The notes beneath the pieces were generated by a model. That model was not told the DNA's origin. It saw only the letters and a list, made by a program, of their open reading frames with translations, and ran no database searches. A DNA stretch of 64,000 nt from Lentzea xinjiangensis. GTDB taxonomy: Bacteria > Actinomycetota > Actinomycetes > Mycobacteriales > Pseudonocardiaceae. The number at the start of each line of letters is the position of its first letter. The first letter of the stretch is position 1. This document shows positions 8,473 through 16,508 of the stretch, piece by piece. Location of the stretch: NCBI RefSeq assembly GCF_900110955.1, contig NZ_FOFR01000007.1:263508-327507 (forward strand), in the 5' to 3' direction. The position numbers were made by a program, and so were the translations under genes.

Positions 8473-9719
8473 ACCGCGACGTCGAGGGCCTGCTGCGCAC
8501 ACTCGCGCCGCAGGTCCTCGGCGTGCTCGTACGCCGGCACGGCCACTTCGACCTCTGCGAGGACGCCGTGCAGGAAGCCCTCATCCACGCCGCCCGGCAA
8601 TGGCCCGCCGACGGCGTGCCCGACAACCCCAAGGGCTGGCTGATCACCACCGCCGGCCGCCGCCGCATCGAACAGCACCGCTCCGACACGGCACGCCGTC
8701 ACCGGGAGGAGAAAGCCGCCGCCCTCACACCCCCGCCACCCGACCCCGTGCCCGCCCAGGACGACACCCTCACCATCCTCGCCCTGTGCTGCCACGACTC
8801 ACTCACCACGGCCTCCCGGATCGCCCTCACGCTCCGCGCCGTCGGCGGCCTCACCACCGCCGAGATCGCCCGCGCCTTCCTCGTACCCGAAGCCACCATC
8901 GCCCAGCGCATCAGCCGAGCCAAACAGAAGATCAAGAACTCCGGCGCCCGGTTCCGCCCACCCGACGACCTCACCGCCGTCCTGCACGTGCTCTACCTCA
9001 TCTTCACCGAAGGCTCCACCGCCAGCTCCGGCACCGACCTACTCCGCGTCGACCTCACCGCCGAAGCCCTCCGGCTCACCCGCCAACTGCACAAACGCCG
9101 GCCACACGACGGCGAGCTCACCGGCCTGCTCGCACTGATGCTGCTCACCGACGCCCGCCGGCCCGCCCGCACCGACCCCCACGGCACCCTCATCCCCCTC
9201 GCCGAGCAGGACCGCACCCGCTGGAACGCCGACGCCATCGCCGAAGGCACCACGCTCATCCGCACCGCACTGCGAACCGCGGCCATCGGCCCCTACCAGC
9301 TCCAAGCCGCCATCGCCGCCGTGCACGCCGAAGCCACCACCGCACACGACACCGGCTGGACCGAGATCCTCGGCCTCTACGACCTGCTCACCGCCATCGC
9401 CCCCGGCCCGATGGTCTCACTCAACCGCATCGTCGCCGTCGCCATGGTCCACGGCCCCGACGCAGCACTCACCGAACTGTCCACACTCGACCTCGACCAC
9501 CACCGCGTCCACGCCGTCAAAGCACACCTGCTCGACCTGCGCGGCGACCACGACCACGCCCGCGACGAATACGACAAAGCCGCGAACCTCACGCTGAACG
9601 CCTCCGAACAGCGCTACCTCAGATCCCGGTCGCGCCACCCACGGTCGCGTCCGACGACGGCTCCTCCTGCGGCGGCGCCTTCGGCACCACCCCCGTCAGA
9701 TCACCACCGTTGTCGTTGA
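8469..9719 (+). CDS. ECF42-type RNA polymerase sigma factor with C-terminal extension
   Basis: Alternative sigma factor of 416 residues from GTG 8469. Region 2 is seen as DLCEDAVQEALIHAARQWP and PKGWLITTAGRRRIEQHR; region 4 as LTTAEIARAFLVPEATIAQRISRAKQKI. The long C-terminal DUF6596/TPR-like extension (LIFTEGSTASSG through HHRVHAVKAHLLDLRGDHDHARDEYDKA) is the ECF42 hallmark and replaces an anti-sigma factor. Family members usually stop soon after the EQRYL motif, here near 9630; this frame continues 30 low-complexity residues into the convergent phosphatase gene, suggesting loss of the native stop. Confidence 0.9.
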   Translation: MNRDVEGLLRTLAPQVLGVLVRRHGHFDLCEDAVQEALIHAARQWPADGVPDNPKGWLITTAGRRRIEQHRSDTARRHREEKAAALTPPPPDPVPAQDDTLTILALCCHDSLTTASRIALTLRAVGGLTTAEIARAFLVPEATIAQRISRAKQKIKNSGARFRPPDDLTAVLHVLYLIFTEGSTASSGTDLLRVDLTAEALRLTRQLHKRRPHDGELTGLLALMLLTDARRPARTDPHGTLIPLAEQDRTRWNADAIAEGTTLIRTALRTAAIGPYQLQAAIAAVHAEATTAHDTGWTEILGLYDLLTAIAPGPMVSLNRIVAVAMVHGPDAALTELSTLDLDHHRVHAVKAHLLDLRGDHDHARDEYDKAANLTLNASEQRYLRSRSRHPRSRPTTAPPAAAPSAPPPSDHHRCR

Positions 9720-10320
9720 CCCGCAACACGAACGGCCGCGTCTGCGTGTACTGCACCACCGACACCGAACACGGATCCACCACGATCCGCTGAAACCCGT
9801 CCAAGTGCACACCCAGCGCATCCGCCAGAATCGACTTGATCACGTCACCGTGCGAGCACAACACCCACACCGCACCCGGACCGTGCTCCTCCGCGATCCG
9901 CGCATCATGCGCCCGAAGAGCCGCCACCGCACGCGCCTGCACGTGCGCCAACCCCTCACCCTCGGGAAAAACAGCCGCGGACGGGTGCTGCTGCACCACC
10001 GCCCACAACGGCTCGTTCAACAAATCCTTCAACGCCTTACCGGTCCACGCGCCGTAGTCCACCTCGGACACATCCGGCTCCGCCACCGCCTCCAGCGCAC
10101 GATCCGCCAGCAACGGCGCCAGCGTCTCCTCACACCGCTGCAGAGGAGACGACACCACCGCGCTCACCGGAACATCCCGCAACCGGTCCACCAGCGCCGC
10201 GGCCTGCGCCCGCCCGCGCTCGTCCAAACCGACACCCAACGACCTCCCGGCCAGCACACCGGAACCATTGGCAGTCGAACGCGCATGTCGAAGCAGGATC
10301 ACAGTGGCCACAACACCCAC
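9619..10320 (-). CDS. histidine phosphatase family protein (MSMEG_4193-like phosphomutase)
   Basis: Branch-1 histidine phosphatase of 233 residues. The phosphoacceptor motif is LLRHARSTAN near residue 11, with conserved SSPLQRCEETLAPL, the acid in FPEGEGLAHVQ and the second histidine in LCSHGDVIKSILAD. The C-terminal FVLRVNDNGGDLTGVVP matches the actinobacterial MSMEG_4193-type subgroup. GTG 10320 starts one base after the stop of uppP; GTG 10311 is an alternative. The substrate is unknown. Its last 101 bases overlap the sigma-factor tail on the other strand. Confidence 0.85.
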   Translation of the reverse strand: MGVVATVILLRHARSTANGSGVLAGRSLGVGLDERGRAQAAALVDRLRDVPVSAVVSSPLQRCEETLAPLLADRALEAVAEPDVSEVDYGAWTGKALKDLLNEPLWAVVQQHPSAAVFPEGEGLAHVQARAVAALRAHDARIAEEHGPGAVWVLCSHGDVIKSILADALGVHLDGFQRIVVDPCSVSVVQYTQTRPFVLRVNDNGGDLTGVVPKAPPQEEPSSDATVGGATGI

Positions 10321-10321
10321 C

Positions 10322-11149
10322 TTAGATCGGCTGCAGCAACCCCATCGACAGCAGCCCCATCAGCACCAGACCCAGCATCAACCGGTACCACACGAAAGCC
10401 GAGTACGAGTGCTTCGACACGTACTTCAACAACCACGCGATCGTCGCGTACCCCACCACGAACGAGATCAGCGTCGCCACCACCATCTGCGGAACCGACG
10501 CCTGCACACCCTCACCCGACCGCTCCAGCACGTCCGGAATGGAGAACAACCCCGCCCCGAACACCGCCGGAATCGCCAGCAGGAACGAATACCGCGCCGC
10601 CGCCTCCCGCGTCAGCCCCAGGAACAACCCCGCCGTCAACGTCCCACCCGAACGCGACACACCCGGGATCAACGCCAGCGCCTGCGCCAGCCCCATCCCG
10701 ATCGCGTCCTTCATCCCCAGCTCGTCACGCCGCTGCTTCGCCAAGTGGTCCGCCAGCCCCAGCAGCAGACCGAACACCACCAGCATCGTCGCCGTGATCC
10801 ACAGATTCCGCGCCGACGTCCGGATCTCGTCCTTCAGCAGGTACCCCAGCACCGAGATCGGCACCGAACCGATGATCACGTACCACGCCAGCCGGTAGTC
10901 CTTCTCCTTGCGCGCCTCCGCGCTCACCAGGCCGCGGAACCAGGCGCTCAGAAAGCGCCCGATGTCCTTGGCGAAGTAGATCAGCACCGCCACCTCGGTA
11001 CCCAGCTGGATCACCGCCGTGAACGAAGCGCCCGCGTCGTTGCCGAAGAACAGCGTCGACGTGATGCGCAGGTGCGCACTGCTGGAAATCGGCAGGAATT
11101 CCGTCAGTCCTTGGACGAGTCCGAGAACCAGAGCCTGCAACCAGCTCAA
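10322..11149 (-). CDS. uppP: undecaprenyl-diphosphatase UppP
   Basis: Integral membrane phosphatase of 275 residues that recycles undecaprenyl diphosphate for peptidoglycan synthesis (BacA family). Signature motifs are [17 protein letters not shown] with the catalytic Glu and Ser run near residues 17-26, and the inverted-repeat counterpart [22 protein letters not shown]. About eight membrane segments are visible. ATG 11149 overlaps the stop of the upstream oxidoreductase by four bases. Order and orientation (oxidoreductase, uppP, phosphatase) indicate one operon. Confidence 0.95.
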   Translation of the reverse strand: MSWLQALVLGLVQGLTEFLPISSSAHLRITSTLFFGNDAGASFTAVIQLGTEVAVLIYFAKDIGRFLSAWFRGLVSAEARKEKDYRLAWYVIIGSVPISVLGYLLKDEIRTSARNLWITATMLVVFGLLLGLADHLAKQRRDELGMKDAIGMGLAQALALIPGVSRSGGTLTAGLFLGLTREAAARYSFLLAIPAVFGAGLFSIPDVLERSGEGVQASVPQMVVATLISFVVGYATIAWLLKYVSKHSYSAFVWYRLMLGLVLMGLLSMGLLQPI

Positions 11150-12195
11150 CTACCCACTCCTGCCAGATCCAGAGCCTCGGCCGCGGTGCGAAGGCCCGCG
11201 ATCCCCTGCTCGAGATCTTGCAGCATCGGCGAAACGGACAACGTGGTGACCCCCGCGGCGGCAAGAGCCCGCATCTTGTCTGCTATGCGCTCCTTCGGCC
11301 CCAGCAACGCCGTCGCATCCAGGAACTCCAGCGGGATCGCCGCCATCGCACCCGCGTAGTCCCGCGACAGGTACTTCTCCTGGATCTCCTCCGCCTCGGC
11401 CGGGAAACCCATCCGCACCATCAGGTTGTTGTAGAAGTTCTGCTTCCGCGACCCCATACCGCCCACGTACAACGCCGTGTACGCCCGAACCGGATCGGCG
11501 CACGCCTTCCAGTCCTCACCCACCACCAACGGCACGGTCGGCACGACGTCGAACCCCTCCATCGACCGCCCGGCCCGCTCACGACCCGCCCGCACACTCG
11601 CCAGCGACTCCGCCGAGTACTCCGGAGAGAAGAAGATCGCCAGCCACCCGTCCGCGATCTCCCCCGTCAGCTCCAGGTTCTTCGGACCCACCGCCGCCAG
11701 GTAAACCGGAATCCGCTCCCGCACCGGGTGCACCGTCAGCTGCAACGCCTTGCCAGGACCATCCGGCAACGGCAACGTGTAATGCTCCCCCTCGTACCGC
11801 AACTTCTCCCGCGTCAACGCCTTCTGCACGATCTCCACGTACTCGCGCGTCCGCGCCAACGGCTTGTCGAACCGCACACCGTGCCAGCCCTCCGACACCT
11901 GCGGACCCGACACCCCCAGCCCCATCCGGAACCGGCCACCCGACAACGTGTCCAAAGTGGCCGCCGTCATCGCCGCCATCGCGGGCGTCCGCGCCGGGAT
12001 CTGGAAGATCGCGCTACCGACGTCGATGCGTTCGGTCTGCGCCGCCACCCACGCCAGCACCGTCGGCGCGTCGGAACCGTAGGCCTCCGCGGCCCACACC
12101 ACCGAAAAGCCGAGCCGATCGGCCTCTTTGGCCAGCTCAAGGTTCGCGGCGTCGTTGCCGGCGCCCCAGTATCCGAGGTTCAGTCCGAGCTTCAC
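11146..12195 (-). CDS. LLM class F420-dependent oxidoreductase
   Basis: Luciferase-like TIM-barrel enzyme of 349 residues starting [30 protein letters not shown]. The block [30 protein letters not shown] is characteristic of actinobacterial F420-dependent LLM oxidoreductases, as is [23 protein letters not shown]. The use of F420 rather than FMN is inferred from the subgroup. The gene leads the uppP operon with a four-base overlap. It is divergent from an aldo/keto reductase. Confidence 0.88.
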   Translation of the reverse strand: MKLGLNLGYWGAGNDAANLELAKEADRLGFSVVWAAEAYGSDAPTVLAWVAAQTERIDVGSAIFQIPARTPAMAAMTAATLDTLSGGRFRMGLGVSGPQVSEGWHGVRFDKPLARTREYVEIVQKALTREKLRYEGEHYTLPLPDGPGKALQLTVHPVRERIPVYLAAVGPKNLELTGEIADGWLAIFFSPEYSAESLASVRAGRERAGRSMEGFDVVPTVPLVVGEDWKACADPVRAYTALYVGGMGSRKQNFYNNLMVRMGFPAEAEEIQEKYLSRDYAGAMAAIPLEFLDATALLGPKERIADKMRALAAAGVTTLSVSPMLQDLEQGIAGLRTAAEALDLAGVGS

Positions 12196-12267
12196 GAGCC
12201 GAGACCCTACCGGTCAGTAACACCGATTGCCAGGCTCAACCGATGATCACCCCTTAGCATCCCGCAC

Positions 12268-13233
12268 GTGGAACAGCGATACCTCGGCCGCAGCGGCCTG
12301 CGCGTCTCCAGAACAGCACTGGGCACGATGACGTGGGGCCGCGACACCGACCCGGACGAGGCCGCCACCCAGCTCATGGCCTTCACCGACGCCGGCGGCA
12401 CCCTCGTCGACACCGCCGACGTCTACACCGAAGGCGAAGCCGAACGCATCCTCGGCAGCCTCCTCGACGAAGTCGTCCCCCGCGACGAACTCGTCATCGC
12501 CACCAAAGCCGTCGCCCGCCGCACCGACGGCCCCTTCGGCGGCGGCGCCTCCCGCGGCGCCCTGCTCACCGCCCTCGACGGATCACTGCGCCGCCTCGGC
12601 GTCGACCACATCGACCTCTGGCAACTGCACGCCTGGGACGCCGGCGTCCCCGTCGAAGAATCCCTCTCCGCCCTCGACCAGGCCATCTCCTCCGGCAAAG
12701 TCCGCTACGCCGGCATCTCCAACTACAGCGGCTGGCAACTCGCCACCGCCGCCATGACCCCCACCACCTACCCGCTCATCTCCACCCAGGTCGAGTACTC
12801 CCTGCTCGAACGCGGCATCGAACGCGAGGTCGCCCCCGCCGCACTGCACCACGGACTCGGCCTGCTGCCCTGGGCACCCCTCGGCCGCGGCGTGCTGACC
12901 GGCAAGTACCGCAACGGCACCCCACCGGACTCCCGAGGCGCGTCACCGCACTTCGCGGGCTACGTCGAACAGCACCGCAACGAGCGCGCCGCCCGGATCG
13001 TGCAGGCCGTCGCCACCGCGGCCGACGGCCTGGGCACCTCACCGCTGTGCGTCGCCCTGGCCTGGGTCCGCGACCGGCCCAACGTCGTCGCCCCCGTCAT
13101 CGGCGCCCGCGACACGAACCAGCTCCTCGCGTCGCTCGAGTCCGAGCAGCTCACCCTGCCCCCGGCGATCCGGGCCGCACTGGACGACGTCAGCGCGATC
13201 GAGCTCGCCTATCCGGAACGCCCCATGCCCTGA
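12268..13233 (+). CDS. aldo/keto reductase
   Basis: NAD(P)H-dependent (beta/alpha)8 reductase of 321 residues from GTG 12268 (VEQRYLGRSGLRVSRTALGTMTWG). Catalytic tetrad residues are visible: Asp and Tyr in LVDTADVYTEGEAE, Lys in IATKAV and His in LWQLHAWD. The phosphate-binding C-terminus reads VVAPVIGARDTNQL. Length and motifs are normal for the YajO/AKR11-like subgroup. The substrate cannot be named. Confidence 0.92.
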   Translation: MEQRYLGRSGLRVSRTALGTMTWGRDTDPDEAATQLMAFTDAGGTLVDTADVYTEGEAERILGSLLDEVVPRDELVIATKAVARRTDGPFGGGASRGALLTALDGSLRRLGVDHIDLWQLHAWDAGVPVEESLSALDQAISSGKVRYAGISNYSGWQLATAAMTPTTYPLISTQVEYSLLERGIEREVAPAALHHGLGLLPWAPLGRGVLTGKYRNGTPPDSRGASPHFAGYVEQHRNERAARIVQAVATAADGLGTSPLCVALAWVRDRPNVVAPVIGARDTNQLLASLESEQLTLPPAIRAALDDVSAIELAYPERPMP

Positions 13234-13301
13234 GCCTCCTCTTCATTGCGCTTTGGGGTCTTCGCTTTCGTCTGCTTGCGTTCGCTTGGGCGTTGGTTTT
13301 G

Positions 13302-13329
13302 GTCAACACTGAAATAATAGAGAGTATTG
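13302..13329 (+). promoter_or_regulatory. recurrent motif GTCAACACTGAA with -10-like hexamer (copy 1)
   Basis: The 12-mer at 13302-13313 is followed by taatagagagtatt, an A/T-rich -10-like stretch, 100 bp ahead of the lipoprotein start. The same 12-mer recurs at 16453 and 20274. The common part also includes AATA a few bases later. It may be a promoter with a -35 element GTCAAC or a regulator binding site. Confidence 0.5.
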
Positions 13330-13429
13330 GCAAGCAGGACCGGACGAGTTTCACCCCACCCCTTGCGTGACCTTCGGCCGAACGTCGTGGATGCTGGAAG
13401 TTCACGACGCGTCACAGGAGGACCCGATC

Positions 13430-14098
13430 TTGCGCCGGCTCGCTGCTCTGATCTTGACCACCGCCGCGCTGACAGCGTGCGGGCAGAGCGAGGGGCCCAG
13501 CGACCCGCTGCAGGTCGCGGAGACCCTCGAGGCCGCCAAGCCCGCCCACTCCCCCGCCCAGAACGCAGCCCTGCCCGGCGAGATCACACCCGGCGGCACG
13601 TTCACCGAGGGCGACACCACGCTGAAGTTCCAGGTCAACGGCCGCGACGTCCAGCTCGACCGGCTGCGCAGCGCGGTCTTCGAGATGACCACCGACGACC
13701 AGGGCGCCGAGGTCAGGGGCCCCGGCCTGCGCGCGGGTGACGGCGCCACCAACGCCGTCGCCGACCGCTTCGGCCGGCTGCTCGTCGTCGACACCCGCGG
13801 CGGCGAGTTCATCGCGTTCTCGATCAACCCGCTGATCATGCGTCAGCGCTACCCCGTGCCCGGCGCCCCCTACGGCATCGCCTACGACGCCAAGCGCGAC
13901 ATCGCGTGGATCACGCTCACCGAGCGCAACGAGGTCGTCGGGCTCGACATCGCCGGTGGGGAACCGACCGAGAAGCACCGGTTCCCCACCGTGCGCCAGC
14001 CCAACACGGTCAGCGTCGACCAGGAGACCGGACGCGTCACCGTGACGTCCGGCGACAACGGAGGGATACAGGTGATCTCGCCATGGACGAAGGGGTGA
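13430..14098 (+). CDS. lipoprotein with YncE-like repeat content (LppL-like)
   Basis: Secreted lipoprotein of 222 residues. TTG 13430 is chosen because AGGAGG lies eight bases upstream; it gives (M)RRLAALILTTAALTACGQSEG, with lipobox LTAC and cysteine near residue 16. The upstream ATG at 13367 would bury the signal peptide. The mature part contains propeller-like strands (RFGRLLVVDTRGGEFIAFSI, PGAPYGIAYDAKRDIAWITLTERNEVVGLDI). Placement beside a DUF5703 gene and near uppP recalls mycobacterial LppL, from memory. It is probably anchored on the outer face of the membrane. Confidence 0.8.
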   Translation: MRRLAALILTTAALTACGQSEGPSDPLQVAETLEAAKPAHSPAQNAALPGEITPGGTFTEGDTTLKFQVNGRDVQLDRLRSAVFEMTTDDQGAEVRGPGLRAGDGATNAVADRFGRLLVVDTRGGEFIAFSINPLIMRQRYPVPGAPYGIAYDAKRDIAWITLTERNEVVGLDIAGGEPTEKHRFPTVRQPNTVSVDQETGRVTVTSGDNGGIQVISPWTKG

Positions 14099-14295
14099 TC
14101 GACGGGGACTGGGAGTACCGGCCGCTGCGCCTGCCGCCGGGCATCTCCCGCCGCACCGCGACCACGCAACTGACCATCCACGCCGAGTTCGCGGGCTGGG
14201 AGCTGTCCCGCACGCTGCTCTACGGCGACGGCTCCCGCAAGATCTGGCTGCGCCGCAAGCGCCAGCCCTCCCTGCTACCCGGCGTGATCACCTGA
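14083..14295 (+). CDS. DUF5703 family protein
   Basis: Protein of 70 residues, MDEGVIDGDWEYRPLRLPPG..., with the family pattern of arginine-rich strands ending YGDGSRKIWLRRKR. Such short DUF5703 proteins are widespread and conserved in actinobacteria, with no known function. The start overlaps the end of the lipoprotein gene by 16 bases in another frame, so the two are co-transcribed. Confidence 0.8.
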   Translation: MDEGVIDGDWEYRPLRLPPGISRRTATTQLTIHAEFAGWELSRTLLYGDGSRKIWLRRKRQPSLLPGVIT

Positions 14296-14625
14296 ACGAG
14301 CAAGCCGAGGTCCTGGTGGCGTCGATCCGAAGGACCTCTTGACCGGGTCATCCGGCTGCTCGTGATCAACACTCCCCCTGGTCGTCCAGGACCACACCGG
14401 GGCACATCTGCGGCTGGCACCGGCGCCGCGGACCGCCCCGCTGCCCGAGGGACCCCGCCGAACAGCTCGACGCGCTGGTGCTCGGGGCGGCCGGCGCGGC
14501 GGGATCGACGTTGTCCCAGATCGCCAGGGCGGCGGGGCCGTGGTCTACGGCACCTCCAGCCCAGGCAGGTGCGCACCGTCGGCGGCGAACTGGTCCTGGT
14601 TCGGCAAGCCCGGTCCGCTGATCGC
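14296..14625. other. 330-bp non-coding interval, possible gene relic
   Basis: No frame here has a plausible start, ribosome site and family match. Plus-strand fragments such as LVLGAAGAAGSTLSQIARAAG look like the remains of a coding region broken by frame changes. I see no hairpin or repeat that explains it. Confidence 0.35.
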
Positions 14626-15564
14626 CTAAGCCCTGATCACGGCCTCACCGAACGCGAACGGGCTCGCCTCGCACTCCGCGATGAAGTCCGCCGGGAAGCC
14701 CCGCTCGAACGGGGCCGCCGCCTCCAGGCGCGCGACCGCTTCCGGCGGCAGCCCGACCTCGCCCAGGCAGTCGGCGACCTGTTCCGGTGTCCGCGCTCCC
14801 ACCAGCGGCAACGCCCCGGACAGGCGCACCCACGCCAGCGCCACCTGAGCCGGCGTCGCCCCCAGCTCCTCCGCGACCGAGCGGACCGCCCACGCCGCGG
14901 TCTCCTCGGCCTGGCTGAGCTGCCCGGCCCGCTCGGTCCCACCGGACAGCTTCCCCGCGGCCAGCGGGGCCCACGCCGCCACGGTCAGCCCCATGCCCGC
15001 CGCCATCGGCAGCAGCTCCCGCTCCACGTCGCGCCGCAGCAGGTTGTACGGCACCTGCAACCCCGAGAACGCCGTCCAGTCCCGCCACTCCGCCAGCGTG
15101 TTCGCCCGCGCCACGAACCACGCCGGTGCGTCCGACACCCCGACGTAGAGCACCTTCCCCGCCCGCACCACGTCGTCGAGCGCCCGCATCGTCTCCTCCG
15201 CCGGCGTGTGGCGGTCCCACAGGTGCACCCACAGCACGTCGACGTAGTCGGTCCGCAACCGCCGCAACGACCGCTCCAGCGACAGCACCAGGTTCTTGCG
15301 GTGGTTGCCGCTCGCGTTCGGATCCCGCTCGTCCCGCGACAACGTGTACTTCGTCGCCACCACGAACCGGTCCCGCCGCCGCATCGCCGCGCCCAGGACC
15401 TCCTCGCTCTCCCCGTACGCCGAGGCCGTGTCCAGGAAGTTCCCGCCCGCGTCGGCGTACACGTCCAGCACCCGCCGCGCCACGTCCTCCGAGCGCAACG
15501 TCATGGTGCCCAGCAGCAGTTCCGAGACGCGCAGGCCGGTCCTGCCGAACAGTCGATATCGCAT
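14626..15564 (-). CDS. aldo/keto reductase
   Basis: Reductase of 312 residues starting MRYRLFGRTGLRVSELLLGTMTL at ATG 15564; the in-frame ATG at 15630 adds a non-homologous lead. The tetrad residues lie in FLDTASAYGESEEV (Asp, Tyr), VATKYTL (Lys) and VLWVHLWDRH (His). The cofactor loop is LPLVGARTPEQVADCLG. It is divergent from a MmyB-like regulator, a common arrangement in which the regulator controls a short-chain or aldo/keto reductase. It is distinct from the aldo/keto reductase at 12268. Confidence 0.92.
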   Translation of the reverse strand: MRYRLFGRTGLRVSELLLGTMTLRSEDVARRVLDVYADAGGNFLDTASAYGESEEVLGAAMRRRDRFVVATKYTLSRDERDPNASGNHRKNLVLSLERSLRRLRTDYVDVLWVHLWDRHTPAEETMRALDDVVRAGKVLYVGVSDAPAWFVARANTLAEWRDWTAFSGLQVPYNLLRRDVERELLPMAAGMGLTVAAWAPLAAGKLSGGTERAGQLSQAEETAAWAVRSVAEELGATPAQVALAWVRLSGALPLVGARTPEQVADCLGEVGLPPEAVARLEAAAPFERGFPADFIAECEASPFAFGEAVIRA

Positions 15565-15651
15565 GATCCACAGCATCGCCGCACCCACGCCGGTCGAGGG
15601 AGACCGGCTCAGGGCCCCTCTCTCCCGCACGAGTCCGACGCCTCCGCACCA

Positions 15652-15715
15652 CCGACGCAGCCGGGCGCCGACGCAGCCGGGCGCCGACGCAGCCGGGCGC
15701 CGACGCAGCCGGGCG
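15652..15715. repeat. four tandem copies of a 16-bp unit
   Basis: Unit CCGACGCAGCCGGGCG begins at 15652, 15668, 15684 and 15700, followed by a partial diverged unit. It occupies the intergenic space between the divergent reductase and regulator genes, 22 bp before the regulator ATG. It may be a simple minisatellite or an array of regulator sites. Confidence 0.9.
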
Positions 15716-15737
15716 TCGACGCCTAGACTCGGCGGTC

Positions 15738-16463
15738 ATGGCCGACAACGCCCTGGGCCGCTTCCTGCGCGCCCGCCGCGAGGCGACCACCCCTCCCGCC
15801 GGCACCGGACGCCGCCGCACCCCGGGACTGCGCCGCGGCGAGCTCGCCGACCGCGCCGGGATCAGCGTCGAGTACCTCACCCGCCTCGAACGCGGTACCG
15901 ACCGCTCCCCCTCCGGCCAGGTCCTCGCCTCCCTCGCCGACGCGCTCGCCATGACGGCGGACGAACGCGTCCACCTCTACCGCCTGATCAAGGCGGGCAG
16001 CACCTGCGCTCCCGCGCCGCCACCACCGCTGCGGCCGACCCTCCTCGCGGTGCTCGACTCCCTCTCCCCCGCCGCCGCCTGCGTGCTCACCCCGTCCGGC
16101 GACGTCCTCGCGTGCAACGAGGCGTTCCGCGCGATCTCGGGCATGGGCGAGGAGCGGAACCTGGTCCGCTTCACGTTCAGCCCGGAGGCGAAGGCCCACT
16201 ACCCCGACTGGGACCGGATCGCCCACGACCGCGCCGCCGCGCTGCGAGCGGCCGCCGACCTCGGCGACCACGCCGCGGCCGTGCTCGCGTTCGAGCTGTC
16301 CATCACCGCCGGCGCCACCTTCACCGACCGCTACGACGCCGCGGCGGCCCTGCCCCCGGCCACCGGCACCGAACGGTGGGGCCCTGCTCTCCTGGTTTTC
16401 GAGACCTTGCACCTGCCCGGTGAAGGCGAACACCGGGTGATGGTTTATTTTAGTCAACACTGA
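15738..16463 (+). CDS. XRE family regulator with MmyB-like ligand domain
   Basis: DNA-binding protein of 241 residues: N-terminal HTH (LRRGELADRAGISVEYLTRLERG, residues about 32-55) and a PAS-like MmyB ligand domain (VLTPSGDVLACNEAFRAI onwards). Relatives repress a divergent oxidoreductase gene, matching the aldo/keto reductase here. The usual C-terminal tail (VVYTAEPGSPS-like) is missing: the protein ends VMVYFSQH, and its stop codon is formed by the recurrent GTCAACACTGAA motif, so the end may have been remodelled. Confidence 0.85.
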   Translation: MADNALGRFLRARREATTPPAGTGRRRTPGLRRGELADRAGISVEYLTRLERGTDRSPSGQVLASLADALAMTADERVHLYRLIKAGSTCAPAPPPPLRPTLLAVLDSLSPAAACVLTPSGDVLACNEAFRAISGMGEERNLVRFTFSPEAKAHYPDWDRIAHDRAAALRAAADLGDHAAAVLAFELSITAGATFTDRYDAAAALPPATGTERWGPALLVFETLHLPGEGEHRVMVYFSQH

Positions 16464-16480
16464 AGCAATAGAGATAATCT
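16453..16480 (+). promoter_or_regulatory. recurrent motif GTCAACACTGAA with -10-like hexamer (copy 2)
   Basis: The 12-mer at 16453-16464 is followed after 16 bp from GTCAAC by TAATCT, a good -10 hexamer, 29 bp upstream of the WD40 gene ATG. It overlaps the last codons and stop of the XRE gene. See the copies at 13302 and 20274. Confidence 0.55.
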
Positions 16481-16508
16481 AAATCGAGGCGGGTGAAAGA
16501 ATCCCGGC

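Noticed and set aside
14362..15726. Plus-strand frame of 454 codons
   Set aside because: Antisense to the aldo/keto reductase, very rich in Arg and Pro; shadow frame.
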